Source of the DNA: Verrucomicrobiota bacterium
GTDB lineage: Bacteria > Verrucomicrobiota > Verrucomicrobiia > Chthoniobacterales > UBA10450
Direction: 5' to 3'
Length of the DNA stretch: 44,586 nt
Assembly (NCBI GenBank): GCA_003218135.1
Contig: QHNQ01000024.1
Span: forward strand, 1 to 44,586
The position numbers were made by a program, and so were the translations under genes. Below, in pieces: positions 23,608 to 31,008 of the stretch. Below the pieces are notes generated by a model. That model saw nothing but the letters and a program-made list of their open reading frames with translations. It was not told the origin of the DNA and searched no databases. Within the stretch, counting starts at the first letter, position 1, and each line of letters opens with the position of its first letter.

Positions 23608-24468
23608 GATTGTCAAGACCTTTGTGAAGTGCATACTCCTCCGTTTTTTGTTCTCCTGATTTGTTTTAGTTCAAAATCCCGTAAGGAGTGAAACAGTCGT
23701 TTAGACCTAGGTCACGATGCGAATACGCGTGAACAGGCTGGCAGTCTGCGTAGCGGGTACTCGGCGGCGATCAGATGCCGCGGTGAACAAAGAACAGCCT
23801 CCGCGGATTTACGAAAAGAAAAATTTAGGGCTGAGACATGAATTACACGAACGGTCACGAATCTGAGGACAAACTCACCACAGAGAACATAGAGGCCACA
23901 GAGGTTCCCCACAGAGTGAACAGTCCGGCAGCTGCCGGGTCAGAACAGTTGCCCTTCGTCAGGTTACACTTTTTATGAGGGACTTGTCTGGGGGTCTGGG
24001 GGGAACAGCTCTTAAATGGAGGGAATTGTTACGGAGAGAATTGTTAGTGAAGGGCGGCGACTGCCGCTGCCAGGTGGGTTCGCATTACTTCGCCCATGAA
24101 AGATGTGGGGGGAACAGCCGCGCTTTGCAGATCTTGCGAAGTTCGCGAAGAAAGTTCGCCTTCTGTGAGAGATTCGAACGGCTTGGCGGTGTGGTTCGAG
24201 GACGCGCGTATCCAAAGTTAAAAATGAAGCGCGCCAGTGTTGTTCTCCTAAAACCGCTTGTAAAGAAAAAACCTCTCATTCTGGATAGGGAGCGCTCCCT
24301 GAACTTTTTGTGCAAATCCCCTTAGGGGAGAATGTGAACAGCGGTGAACAGGGTCAGGTTTTGTCATTGGAGAAATTCCTCTTAAGTAGAGCCGCTGGTT
24401 GTAACGATTTTTTTGGAGGAAATTGTGGGGTTATCTTTTTCTTAGGAAAGTCCTCTTAGGTAAACAAG
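23608..24468. other. 0.86-kb gap without a convincing gene
   Basis: Contains copy 2 of the 46-bp direct repeat (23781-23826), CACAGAGAACATAGAGGCCACAGAGG (AACCACGAAG-like word) near 23880, two GGGGGGAACAG words (about 23998 and 24109), the palindrome CCCCTTAGGGG (24318-24328), and two similar words TTCCTCTTAAGTAGA (24375-24389) and GTCCTCTTAGGTAAA (24449-24463). A 116-codon frame at 23975-24325 has a composition unlike a protein and ends in A/T-rich sequence, so I do not call it a gene. No tRNA or known riboswitch shape was recognised. Confidence 0.5.
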
Positions 24469-24524
24469 TTGTAGCGGTGCTTGTGCCAAGCACCAAGGCG
24501 TTTGACACAAACGCCTCCACAGTA
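24469..24524. repeat. TTGTAGCGGTGCTTG palindrome
   Basis: TTGTAGCGGTGCTTGTGCCA, AGCACC, then GGCGTTTGACACAAACGCC, TCCACAGTAG. Sister of the element at 11204-11263. It ends one base before the stop codon of the response-regulator gene and may terminate it. Confidence 0.88.
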
Positions 24525-24525
24525 G

Positions 24526-25275
24526 TTACCCGGCAGGAAAGCGGACTACCTTTTTCTTGCCTCTGCCAGCTATTATCTTTGGAGGCAAGAAAGTTTCTTC
24601 TACGTATTTAGTGGCTCGTTCCACCAGCTCCCGGCTGCCATTCAGGCCAAGCTTATGTTTGATGTTTTCGCGATGGCTCTCGATGGTTTTTACGCTCAGA
24701 TTGAGTGAACGCGCGATTTGGCTGTTGCGAAGGCCCGAGCCTAACAAATTGAAAATGTGCATCTCGCGATCGGATAGCTTTTCTATACCTATGCTACTGG
24801 GAGAATGCGACGAACGATGCTCCGGCCGCGATTCCAAGGATTTTTTGAATGCGCGTATGGCCACATCGCGGCTAACGTAAATGTTACCGCTGATGACTTC
24901 GCGAATAGCAACCAGCAGCTCTTCCTTGGGCGCTTTTTTCATCACGAAACCATCAGCACCCGCACGCAAGGCGCGCTCTGCGAAGATTGCTTCTTCAAAG
25001 GCAGAATACACAAGGATGAGTAACGCGGGCCGCTCTGCCTTCAGCGCCTTAACAAATTCCAAGCTGTCGCCGGTGCCCAGTCGCAGCGCACTGATCAGCA
25101 ACTGCGGCTTGCATGTCGCAAGCTTGTTGCGCGCGTCGCGAATGTTGTCAGTTTCGCCGCAAACGGCGAGATCGGGCTGCAAGTTGAGATAGTTGATGAT
25201 GCCTTCGCGGACCAGCGGGTGCTCGTCCAAAACGAAAATTCGTGTCCTTACTGACCTCTTTCCTGTCGGCGACAT
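24526..25275 (-). CDS. LuxR/NarL-type response regulator with degenerate receiver
   Basis: A 249-residue regulator: receiver domain about 11-130 and LuxR-type helix-turn-helix about 165-235 (LSDREMHIFNLLGSGLRNSQ, then SVKTIESHRENIKHKLGL). The receiver keeps the acidic pair D17-E18, the switch Ser91 and Lys113/114, but where the phospho-acceptor Asp should be (six residues after P57 of KPQLLISALRLG) there is Ala63. It therefore cannot be phosphorylated in the usual way and probably works constitutively or through protein or ligand contacts. No histidine kinase is nearby. Confidence 0.88.
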   Translation of the reverse strand: MSPTGKRSVRTRIFVLDEHPLVREGIINYLNLQPDLAVCGETDNIRDARNKLATCKPQLLISALRLGTGDSLEFVKALKAERPALLILVYSAFEEAIFAERALRAGADGFVMKKAPKEELLVAIREVISGNIYVSRDVAIRAFKKSLESRPEHRSSHSPSSIGIEKLSDREMHIFNLLGSGLRNSQIARSLNLSVKTIESHRENIKHKLGLNGSRELVERATKYVEETFLPPKIIAGRGKKKVVRFPAG

Positions 25276-25375
25276 GCGTGCGCGATACGGAATGCCGGGT
25301 TTTTGCCATTTCGGCGCCAGTTATGTCAAGCCCGGAATTGCCTCTGGCGAGACGCGCATCGCGCATCGCGTTCTC

Positions 25376-26296
25376 TCATTTCAAAAACAGGTTCATGCCC
25401 TCGAGATCGATGATGGCATGACAAATGTACAGCGTATCCATGCCCAAAATGCCGCCGGTCTCTGTGCTGCCCTCTCGCAACGAGAAATGGGGCAGCGCGA
25501 TGACGCCAAACTCCTCGCGCGGCACCATAAAATCGCCAATCTTCAGATCACTGATGCGCGCGGCACTGATATGCTTCGGTGCGCCAGTGGCAAAATAAGC
25601 TGAAAGCCGCGTCGGCTCAGACGGTATTCCAAGCGATCTTAACAAAGGTTCGTGGAGGATCGTAACGAATGCACCCGTGTCGACGACCAGGCGAACGGCT
25701 TCGCCATGAATCGAGCAGGGCACGGTGAGCGCGCCGTTTTGTTCCCGTCGTAGAGGAATTCTTGTGAATTTTTCCGCCAAAGCGACGGAGCTGAGATTCA
25801 GTCGGCGCGTTTGATCGATTTTAAAGAAAACAACTTTCGTCCGGCAGTTAATTATGGCGTCGTATCGAGCGAGAATGTCCAGACCAAGCAGGCCATCCAC
25901 TCCACTGTTCCGCGCGTTCGAGTGAAAAGAGTTGCGTAGCATGACCGGGCCGCCGCTAAAATTCATACCGCCTGCATTGAGACTTTGCGCAAAGCCAACA
26001 GGTAATAGCTGACCATTGATTCGCGTGAACCGTATGTAGCGAAGAGCACGCTGAGATGGCCGTATACCGAACGAACTGGCTGCGTCTGCATCCAGGATGA
26101 TCTGGTTCGATCCGGTATCGACCAGCAAATTTGCCGGCTGCCCGTTGATCGTGACCGGGATGATCATTTTATTCATGGGTCCGTAGCGAACTCGCACCGC
26201 TTTGTAGCCGCTTACCTGCGGCACCGAGCTGCTTTTGAATGCGCCGAAAAGCGAGACCGGCACGAGCATGAGAAGCGCGAGCATCAACATTCGCAT
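25376..26296 (-). CDS. Exported retropepsin-like aspartyl protease with two VDTG motifs
   Basis: A 306-residue protein beginning with a signal-peptide-like MRMLMLALLMLVPVSLFGAF. It has two retropepsin-type active-site motifs, LLVDTGSNQIIL (D60) and LVVDTGAFVTIL (D206), each followed by a flap-like half ending in G-L-L-G-L-D or G-I-L-G-M-D. A two-motif chain could form an intramolecular active site like pepsin rather than a homodimer. Predicted periplasmic. The longer frame upstream (to 26572) is repeat sequence and was excluded. Confidence 0.8.
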   Translation of the reverse strand: MRMLMLALLMLVPVSLFGAFKSSSVPQVSGYKAVRVRYGPMNKMIIPVTINGQPANLLVDTGSNQIILDADAASSFGIRPSQRALRYIRFTRINGQLLPVGFAQSLNAGGMNFSGGPVMLRNSFHSNARNSGVDGLLGLDILARYDAIINCRTKVVFFKIDQTRRLNLSSVALAEKFTRIPLRREQNGALTVPCSIHGEAVRLVVDTGAFVTILHEPLLRSLGIPSEPTRLSAYFATGAPKHISAARISDLKIGDFMVPREEFGVIALPHFSLREGSTETGGILGMDTLYICHAIIDLEGMNLFLK

Positions 26297-26312
26297 GGCA
26301 AAAACGACGGCG

Positions 26313-26745
26313 GTTGTAGTGTCCGCTGTCCTCAGCGGATTTCTGGCCACGCACGACGGTGCGCTGGGGACAGCGCACGCTACAGCACTGGGAGGGTTCA
26401 GCCTCTCAGCATTACTCAACTCCTCACCCTCCCCTTCTTCTCTTGCAAAGAGGAGAGGCGATCCAAATCGACATTCATCCGTCATTCGGCATTTGTGCTT
26501 TGTCGTTGCGGAGCCCAGCTGCGCAGAACTAAAGCGACGCGAGGACGCGTGCGCACTCTCAAAGCTGCGCAAAACAGAGCGACGGTGTTCCCTGAATTTT
26601 GCACGAAGTGCTTTTGGAGTGCGATGCGTCCTCGCATCGCTTTCGTCATTTTAAGGCGGGTCATTCCCGTTGAACCACTCCGCTGAGGACAGCGGACACT
26701 ACAACGCATCGGGCGTGCTGTAGCGTGCGCTGTCCTCAGCGCAGC
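26313..26745. repeat. Nested composite of palindromic elements
   Basis: No gene in the roughly 450 bases between the protease and Nif3-like genes. The outer parts mirror each other: TTGTAGTGTCCGCTGTCC, TCAGCGG (26313-26337) against CCGCTGAGGACAGCGGACAC, TACAA (26680-26704). GTGCGCTGGGGACAGCGCAC, GCTACAGCA (26359-26387) corresponds to CTGTAGCGTGCGCTGTCC (26718 onwards). Between them lies one complete AAAGCGACGCGAGG element (26531-26643). Confidence 0.8.
26531..26643. repeat. AAAGCGACGCGAGG composite hairpin element (complete copy)
   Basis: About 113 bp: AAAGCGACGCGAGGACGC, then GCGCACTCTCAAAGCTGCGC, a central GAATTTTGCACGAAGTGC, then CTTTTGGAGTGCG and ATGCGTCCTCGCATCGCTTT. The outer arms pair with each other and the inner CACTC-x-AAAGC/GCTTTTGGAGTG arms pair again, giving a long branched hairpin. 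Confidence 0.85.
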
Positions 26746-26750
26746 TCCAA

Positions 26751-27539
26751 TCACAAGCCCGTTGGGCAATCGATAAATTCCCATGGAATTCTAAATCGCT
26801 TCGACAAATGCCCAGCGAGCGCTTTCACGCCGAAAACTTCTGTAGCGTAATGGCCGCCGAGCAGAAGATTCATGCCGAGTTCTTCAGCGGCGACCGCCGC
26901 CCAGTGCGGGGCTTCGCCAGTAATAAAGGTGTCGATGTTTTCCCGTGCGACGCGGTAGATTTCCGAGCCGGCGGCGCCGGTGACAATGCCGATTGATCGA
27001 GTTTGTTTCGGACCGAAATCAAAAATCTTTACCGGGCCGTTCAACGCTTTCCGCAATTTTCGAAAGAGTTCGGTGCGCGGCATTGAGGCGCGCATTTTCA
27101 ACCCGACCGGCTGATCTTTTTCCTCCAGGAAAGGCTGCGCTGATTTCAGTCCAAGCGCGGCGGCGAGCTGCGCGTTGTTGCCGACTTTCGGATGGATATC
27201 CAGAGGAAGATGCGCGCTGTAGAGCGCGATATCGTTTTCAAAGGCGATCTGCAGTTGCCGGCGCAACGATTTTCTCACCGGTTGCAAGCCGGGCCAGAAC
27301 AAACCGTGATGCACAATCAGAAGATCGACTTTTTTCTTTGTGGCTTCAGTCAAAACGCGCGTGGAAACATCGACTGCCGCGCCGAGCCGCGTGACTCCTC
27401 CTGAATTTTCAATTTGCAGACCGTTGAGCGCGTTGTCCCAATCGCCGACGTCACGAATGCGCAGGAAGTCGTCGCTGTAACTAACGATGTTAGAAAGCGA
27501 AGCCGTCTGAGCGCCATGCATTTTCCTATTCTTACTCAT
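26751..27539 (-). CDS. Nif3-like dinuclear metal center protein
   Basis: Nif3/YbgI/DUF34 family, about 262 residues. Motifs: DNALNGLQIENSG, DLLIVHHGLFWPG with the metal-binding His pair, YSAHLPLDIHPKVGNN, ITGEAPHW and LLLGGHYATEV with further metal-ligand His/Glu. The family forms toroidal hexamers with two metals per subunit and has no agreed function; GTP cyclohydrolase I-like or metal-chaperone roles have been proposed. ATG 27539 was chosen; ATG 27521 is possible. Upstream sequence is the A/T-rich repeat framing the four-helix-bundle gene. Confidence 0.88.
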   Translation of the reverse strand: MSKNRKMHGAQTASLSNIVSYSDDFLRIRDVGDWDNALNGLQIENSGGVTRLGAAVDVSTRVLTEATKKKVDLLIVHHGLFWPGLQPVRKSLRRQLQIAFENDIALYSAHLPLDIHPKVGNNAQLAAALGLKSAQPFLEEKDQPVGLKMRASMPRTELFRKLRKALNGPVKIFDFGPKQTRSIGIVTGAAGSEIYRVARENIDTFITGEAPHWAAVAAEELGMNLLLGGHYATEVFGVKALAGHLSKRFRIPWEFIDCPTGL

Positions 27540-27564
27540 ATTGCTGTTCACGGGTTGGCCATTA

Positions 27565-28041
27565 AAGTTCCAAATCCCAATTGCCAAATCTCAAAGAAAC
27601 TCCAACTGCCAAATTCCAGAAATTCGCGCGATCACCCACTCTTCGAAATAATCGATGAGAGTTAACTCGCGCGCTTCTGCCGCCAGCTGGTCCCGGATAA
27701 CGAGAGATGCTTTCGCCAGACCCGCGTCAACCAGCCGCAAAAACAACCGGCTTTCTTTCGCTTCTTTTCGACAAATTTTCACACGCATCAAAAAGTCTTT
27801 CTTGCTTAGAGCTTCGTCCGCTTCAATCCAACTGGCGGCGACGGAGCCCGATGCGCGCACCAACTGCCCAACATCTTCGGTGTTGCTGATTGTCCTCGGC
27901 AATTGTTTGACGAATGCTCTTACCGATTCGGCAAAGAAAAACGTTCTGTCCTCCAAGTCCCGCGGTTTAGCATCATCTTTCATTTTTGGAATTGGGGGTT
28001 TGCTTCATTGTCTGGGATTTGGTGCTTGGGATTTGGGATTT
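27565..28041. mobile_element. Four-helix-bundle gene framed by CCAAATCCCAA-type inverted repeats
   Basis: Left frame 27565-27621 (TTCCAAATCCCAATTGCCAA and following) and right frame 27983-28041 (TTGGAATTGGGG, then GGGATTTGGTGCTTGGGATT) are imperfect inverted copies of the same word. Between them lies exactly one gene, the four-helix-bundle protein, whose last codons (WQLEFL) are read from the left frame; the right frame supplies the last codons of the next gene (NPKSQAPNPRQ). It may be a small mobile cassette; no transposase or target duplication is evident. Confidence 0.5.
27591..27983 (-). CDS. Four-helix bundle protein (23S rRNA intervening-sequence family)
   Basis: A 130-residue all-helical protein: LEDRTFFFAESVRAFVKQLP, QLVRASGSVAASWIEADEAL, KDFLMRVKICRKEAKESRLF, EARELTLIDYFEEW. 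This order and the ICRKEAKES helix are typical of the four-helix-bundle family first found as ORFs inserted in 23S rRNA genes. Here it lies outside any rRNA. Function unknown, possibly nucleic-acid binding. ATG 27983. See the framing repeats. Confidence 0.9.
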   Translation of the reverse strand: MKDDAKPRDLEDRTFFFAESVRAFVKQLPRTISNTEDVGQLVRASGSVAASWIEADEALSKKDFLMRVKICRKEAKESRLFLRLVDAGLAKASLVIRDQLAAEARELTLIDYFEEWVIARISGIWQLEFL

Positions 28042-28958
28042 ACTACTGCAGGCAGCGTCCATGGCCGAAAATAATCCATCAGGATCAGGCGACCGCGATT
28101 CTCTCGAGCGCAGTCGCGTTGCACCCGGCGGAAATCTGTGAGCGGGCCAAATTGGAATCCGTTGCTCAACGGCACGAAGAAATTGTCCTGGTGACTCGGC
28201 AGAATGTAACGCGGTTGCAAACGTTCCAGCGCCGCGGACAATCGTTCGCGCGAATCGGGCAGGGCCATGCCCAGGATCGCAAGATCTACTTTTTGGTTAG
28301 GCGGCAATTGCGCAAGTGTTCCACCGGAATCGATGTAGATATGCTGGCCGTTCACTTCGATCAGAAACGCCAGCGGTTCGCCGCAAATCCAATCCCCAGC
28401 GCGTTGCGGCACGCGCGATTGCGGCCGATCAAATGGCACTTTGCCGAAAAGCCGGTCGTGCGTGGCTGGCAAAACGCGAATTTTCCATGGTCCGATTCGC
28501 CGCACATCTCCGGGTTTGACTGCTTTCCCAGATAATGCGCCTGCACGTTTGGCGAGCTCGACACTGGATGCCGATGCAATGAGACGCGCTCTTGCCGTTG
28601 CCATCACAACTGGCACATCGAGCAAATGATCGAAGTGCCCGTGAGTCACCAAGATCGCGTCCACTTTTGGCTCACGTGACGCGAGATGGCGCCTCGCATC
28701 GGTGATGCGAGAAATGTTCGGTTGAATGCGGGCGCCCAGCGCAACGCTAAAAAGATCCACGCGCGAGAAATAAGGATCGACCAGCAGCGCGTGCCCTTTG
28801 AATTCGAATTGGTAGCCGTTCGTGCCGAGATAAGTCACGCGCACACCGTTGCGCGACGTCCCAGCAGAATCGGCGACGACCAGGTGCGGATACGACGAGA
28901 GGCCAGCCCCAAAGGCGTGGGCTGTGAATCCAAGGAGAAGAATGAACGCGCGTTTCAA
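28005..28958 (-). CDS. Exported metallo-beta-lactamase-fold hydrolase
   Basis: MBL-fold protein with the metal-binding signature LVTHGHFDHLLD, a beta-strand start VTYLGTNGYQFEFKGHALLVDP similar to UlaG-like lactonases, IYIDSGG (metal Asp) and LPSHQDN (late His). I chose the TTG at 28958 because it yields a clean signal peptide, (M)KRAFILLLGFTAHAFGAG; a GTG at 29015 would extend the N-terminus by 19 residues and bury that signal. The start is uncertain. The C-terminal PKSQAPNPRQ comes from a repeat. Substrate unknown. Confidence 0.8.
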   Translation of the reverse strand: MKRAFILLLGFTAHAFGAGLSSYPHLVVADSAGTSRNGVRVTYLGTNGYQFEFKGHALLVDPYFSRVDLFSVALGARIQPNISRITDARRHLASREPKVDAILVTHGHFDHLLDVPVVMATARARLIASASSVELAKRAGALSGKAVKPGDVRRIGPWKIRVLPATHDRLFGKVPFDRPQSRVPQRAGDWICGEPLAFLIEVNGQHIYIDSGGTLAQLPPNQKVDLAILGMALPDSRERLSAALERLQPRYILPSHQDNFFVPLSNGFQFGPLTDFRRVQRDCARENRGRLILMDYFRPWTLPAVVNPKSQAPNPRQ

Positions 28959-29113
28959 GTGTTCGCTTGTCGACGTAAATCCAAATTTTCTATAGTGCAA
29001 TCTTAACTGGAGCACTGACGCGAGATGCCAGGATCAACAACGGGAGACGTGACCATGTTACCGAACGCGCTACGATGTCGGCTGTTTTTGCAATTGGGTT
29101 GGCGTCTGACCCT

Positions 29114-29133
29114 CCTTCGCCAAGGCTACGGCG
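29114..29133. repeat. CCTTCGCCAAGGCTACGGCG word, copy 2
   Basis: Exact 20-bp match to 16569-16588, here followed by GGCAGGCACAG. It lies in the roughly 210-bp divergent region between the MBL-fold gene and the zinc-ribbon membrane-protein gene, where I see no other clear element. Confidence 0.8.
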
Positions 29134-29229
29134 GGCAGGCACAGACGTCCTGCAAAATCCGTATGACCACTGGTCCTCTTCGTTTTCCTTGACGAATTCC
29201 GCGCCGCTTGTGAACCTTGAATGTTTGAA

Positions 29230-29643
29230 ATGAGCGTGACATACACCGACGCACCGCCAACTCACCCGGAATCAGGTGCGGGGGATAAAATGCCTTGCCC
29301 TTATTGCGGGCATCTCCTGCCAAGTGATGCGCAACGCTGTGACCGGTGCGATTGGACGCGTAGCGAGAAGGAAACTGCGGAAGGCAAAGCGAGCGACGCA
29401 GTAGCAGTTGTCCTAAGTATTATTCCCGGTTTGGGACACATCTATAAAGGACACAAACTTGTGGGCTTTCTCTGGATGTTTGGCGCGATTCCAGTCGGAC
29501 TTTTCGTATTGCTGGCCGCCTTCGCATCTGCCGGCTGGGGCCTGGGTCTCTTTTTCTTCTACCTCGGCGCGGTAATGCTTCATGCCTACGCCGTCGACGA
29601 TCGCGTAGTGACCTCGAAAGAAGACGAAGGCGAAGAATATTGA
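29230..29643 (+). CDS. Zinc-ribbon plus TM2-like membrane protein
   Basis: About 137 residues: an N-terminal zinc ribbon with two Cys pairs (CPYCGHLLPSDAQRCDRCDW), then a TM2-like part with a first helix VVLSIIPGLGHIYKGHKLVG and a second WMFGAIPVGLFVLLAAFASA, followed by a third hydrophobic stretch and an acidic tail (KEDEGEEY). The short helix-GLGHIYKG-helix pattern is the known TM2-like mark. Role unknown. ATG 29221 is an alternative start three codons earlier. Confidence 0.78.
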   Translation: MSVTYTDAPPTHPESGAGDKMPCPYCGHLLPSDAQRCDRCDWTRSEKETAEGKASDAVAVVLSIIPGLGHIYKGHKLVGFLWMFGAIPVGLFVLLAAFASAGWGLGLFFFYLGAVMLHAYAVDDRVVTSKEDEGEEY

Positions 29644-29697
29644 GGGCGTTAAAGCGTTGAAACGTTGCCGTTTCGCGCGAGAGCGGATGCACTTCTC

Positions 29698-29807
29698 AAA
29701 GCGACGCGAGGACGCATCGCACTCCCAAAGCTGCGCGAAACCGATCGCGCCTCGTGATGAATTTTGCACGCAGTGCTTTGGAGTGCGGTGAGTCCTCGCA
29801 CCGCTTT
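29698..29807. repeat. AAAGCGACGCGAGG composite hairpin element (complete copy)
   Basis: AAAGCGACGCGAGGACGCAT, CGCACTCCCAAAGCTGCGC, a centre with GAATTTTGCACGCAGTGC, then TTTGGAGTGCGGTGAGTCC, TCGCACCGCTTTTTG. Clearly homologous to 26531-26643. It lies between two converging genes and ends in a T-run (CCGCTTTTTG), so it may terminate transcription. Confidence 0.87.
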
Positions 29808-29838
29808 TTGCCTTGAGCGGCTTGGTACCGCGATTACA

Positions 29839-30891
29839 TCATCCCGCTACCGCGCCGTGAATTTCTTTGAGAATTTCGCGCATGCCGTAGCGAAATTTCC
29901 AGTTTGGATAATGCGACTGGAACTTTCGCACATCGCTGATCCACCAGATGTGGTCGCCGATGCGGCTGGTCTCCTCATAACTCCAGGTTAATTTTTTGCC
30001 GCTGATTTCTTCGCACATCTCGATCGCCTCGAGCATGGAACAGTTGCTATGCCGGCTGCCGCCGATGTTATAGACCTCTCCGGCACGCGGCGCTCGAATG
30101 AATTCCGCAAACGCTTCGACGAGATCGAAGCTATGGATGTTGTCGCGCACCTGTTTGCCTTTGTAACCAAAAACGCGATACGGCCTGCCGGTCACGTTGC
30201 AGATCATCAGGTAGGAAAGAAAACCGTGGAGTTCCGTTCCTGCGTGCGCGGGTCCGGTGAGACAGCCGCCGCGAAAGGAAACCGTCGGCATTCCGAAATA
30301 GCGCCCGTATTCCTGAACGAGAATGTCTCCGGCGACTTTTGACGCGCCAAAGAGGGAATGCTTCGTGTAATCGATGCTCATCGTCTCGGAAATTCCCGGC
30401 TCGTATTCGTGGCCGGGCTCGATTTCCCAGCGCTTTTCCAATTCCCGCAGCGGCAAACGATTCGGCGTGTCGCCGTAGACTTTGTTCGTCGAAGTAAAAA
30501 CAAAAGGCGCCTCCGGAGAAAACTGTCTCGCGGCTTCCAGAAGATTGAGTGTGCCGTTCGCGTTCACGGTGAAATCTGTTTGCGGATCGCGCGCTGCCCA
30601 GTCGTGTGATGGTTGCGAGGCGGTATGCACGACCGCGTCGATCGCGCCGCGATGCTGCTTGAATAGCTCGTTCACTGCAGCAGCGTCGCGAATGTCGAGG
30701 TCGTGATGTTCGTATCCGCGAACATTCGCAATCAAATCGTCGCGGATTTTTTTCGTGGAAGCTTCCGCGCCAAAAAACTTTTCTCGCATATCATTGTCGA
30801 TCCCGATCACGCCCGCGCCCTCGCCTGCAAAACGTTTAACCGTTTCCGAGCCGATTAATCCAGCGGAGCCTGATACAACGATCGTGCGCAT
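29839..30891 (-). CDS. NAD-dependent sugar epimerase (CDP-paratose/tyvelose epimerase-like)
   Basis: Extended SDR of 350 residues acting on a nucleotide sugar. It has the NAD motif GSAGLIG (8-14), STNKVYGD (134-141) and the segment [19 protein letters not shown] that I associate with CDP-paratose 2-epimerases. In place of the usual YxxxK catalytic pair it has F181-G-A-S-K185, so the general-base Tyr is missing from its normal place; Tyr175 lies nearby. I chose ATG 30891 since the frame upstream is repeat. Substrate is uncertain; an envelope glycan role would fit the glycosyltransferase and manC genes. Confidence 0.83.
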   Translation of the reverse strand: MRTIVVSGSAGLIGSETVKRFAGEGAGVIGIDNDMREKFFGAEASTKKIRDDLIANVRGYEHHDLDIRDAAAVNELFKQHRGAIDAVVHTASQPSHDWAARDPQTDFTVNANGTLNLLEAARQFSPEAPFVFTSTNKVYGDTPNRLPLRELEKRWEIEPGHEYEPGISETMSIDYTKHSLFGASKVAGDILVQEYGRYFGMPTVSFRGGCLTGPAHAGTELHGFLSYLMICNVTGRPYRVFGYKGKQVRDNIHSFDLVEAFAEFIRAPRAGEVYNIGGSRHSNCSMLEAIEMCEEISGKKLTWSYEETSRIGDHIWWISDVRKFQSHYPNWKFRYGMREILKEIHGAVAG

Positions 30892-30901
30892 TACACTTAT
30901 C

Positions 30902-31008
30902 GTAGCACAGCCATCCTGGCTGTGGGGCAGGCGGGCGTCTCGCCTGCCGAATCGCATAACAACACGCAAGATGCGTGTTGGCACCACAGGCAGGATGCCT
31001 GTGCTACT
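30902..31008. repeat. GTAGCACAG...CTGTGCTAC nested palindrome
   Basis: Outer arms GTAGCACAGCCATCCTGGCT and AGGCAGGATGCCTGTGCTAC enclose two further hairpins, GGCAGGCG/CGCCTGCC and CAACACGC/GCGTGTTG. The TAG stop of pgl (31004-31006, minus) is inside the right arm. Confidence 0.87.

Noticed and set aside
23975-24325. 116-codon plus-strand frame in the gene-poor region
   Set aside because: Composition is dominated by Arg, Leu and Lys with no domain pattern, the sequence contains short repeats, and the frame ends in A/T-rich noncoding sequence.
14269-26296. Possible CRISPR arrays from the many repeats
   Set aside because: The repeats are palindromic, dispersed and unevenly spaced; there are no regular spacers and no cas genes.
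26297-26572. N-terminal extension of the aspartyl protease to 26572
   Set aside because: The extra residues are encoded by palindromic repeats, and a clean signal peptide starts at 26296.
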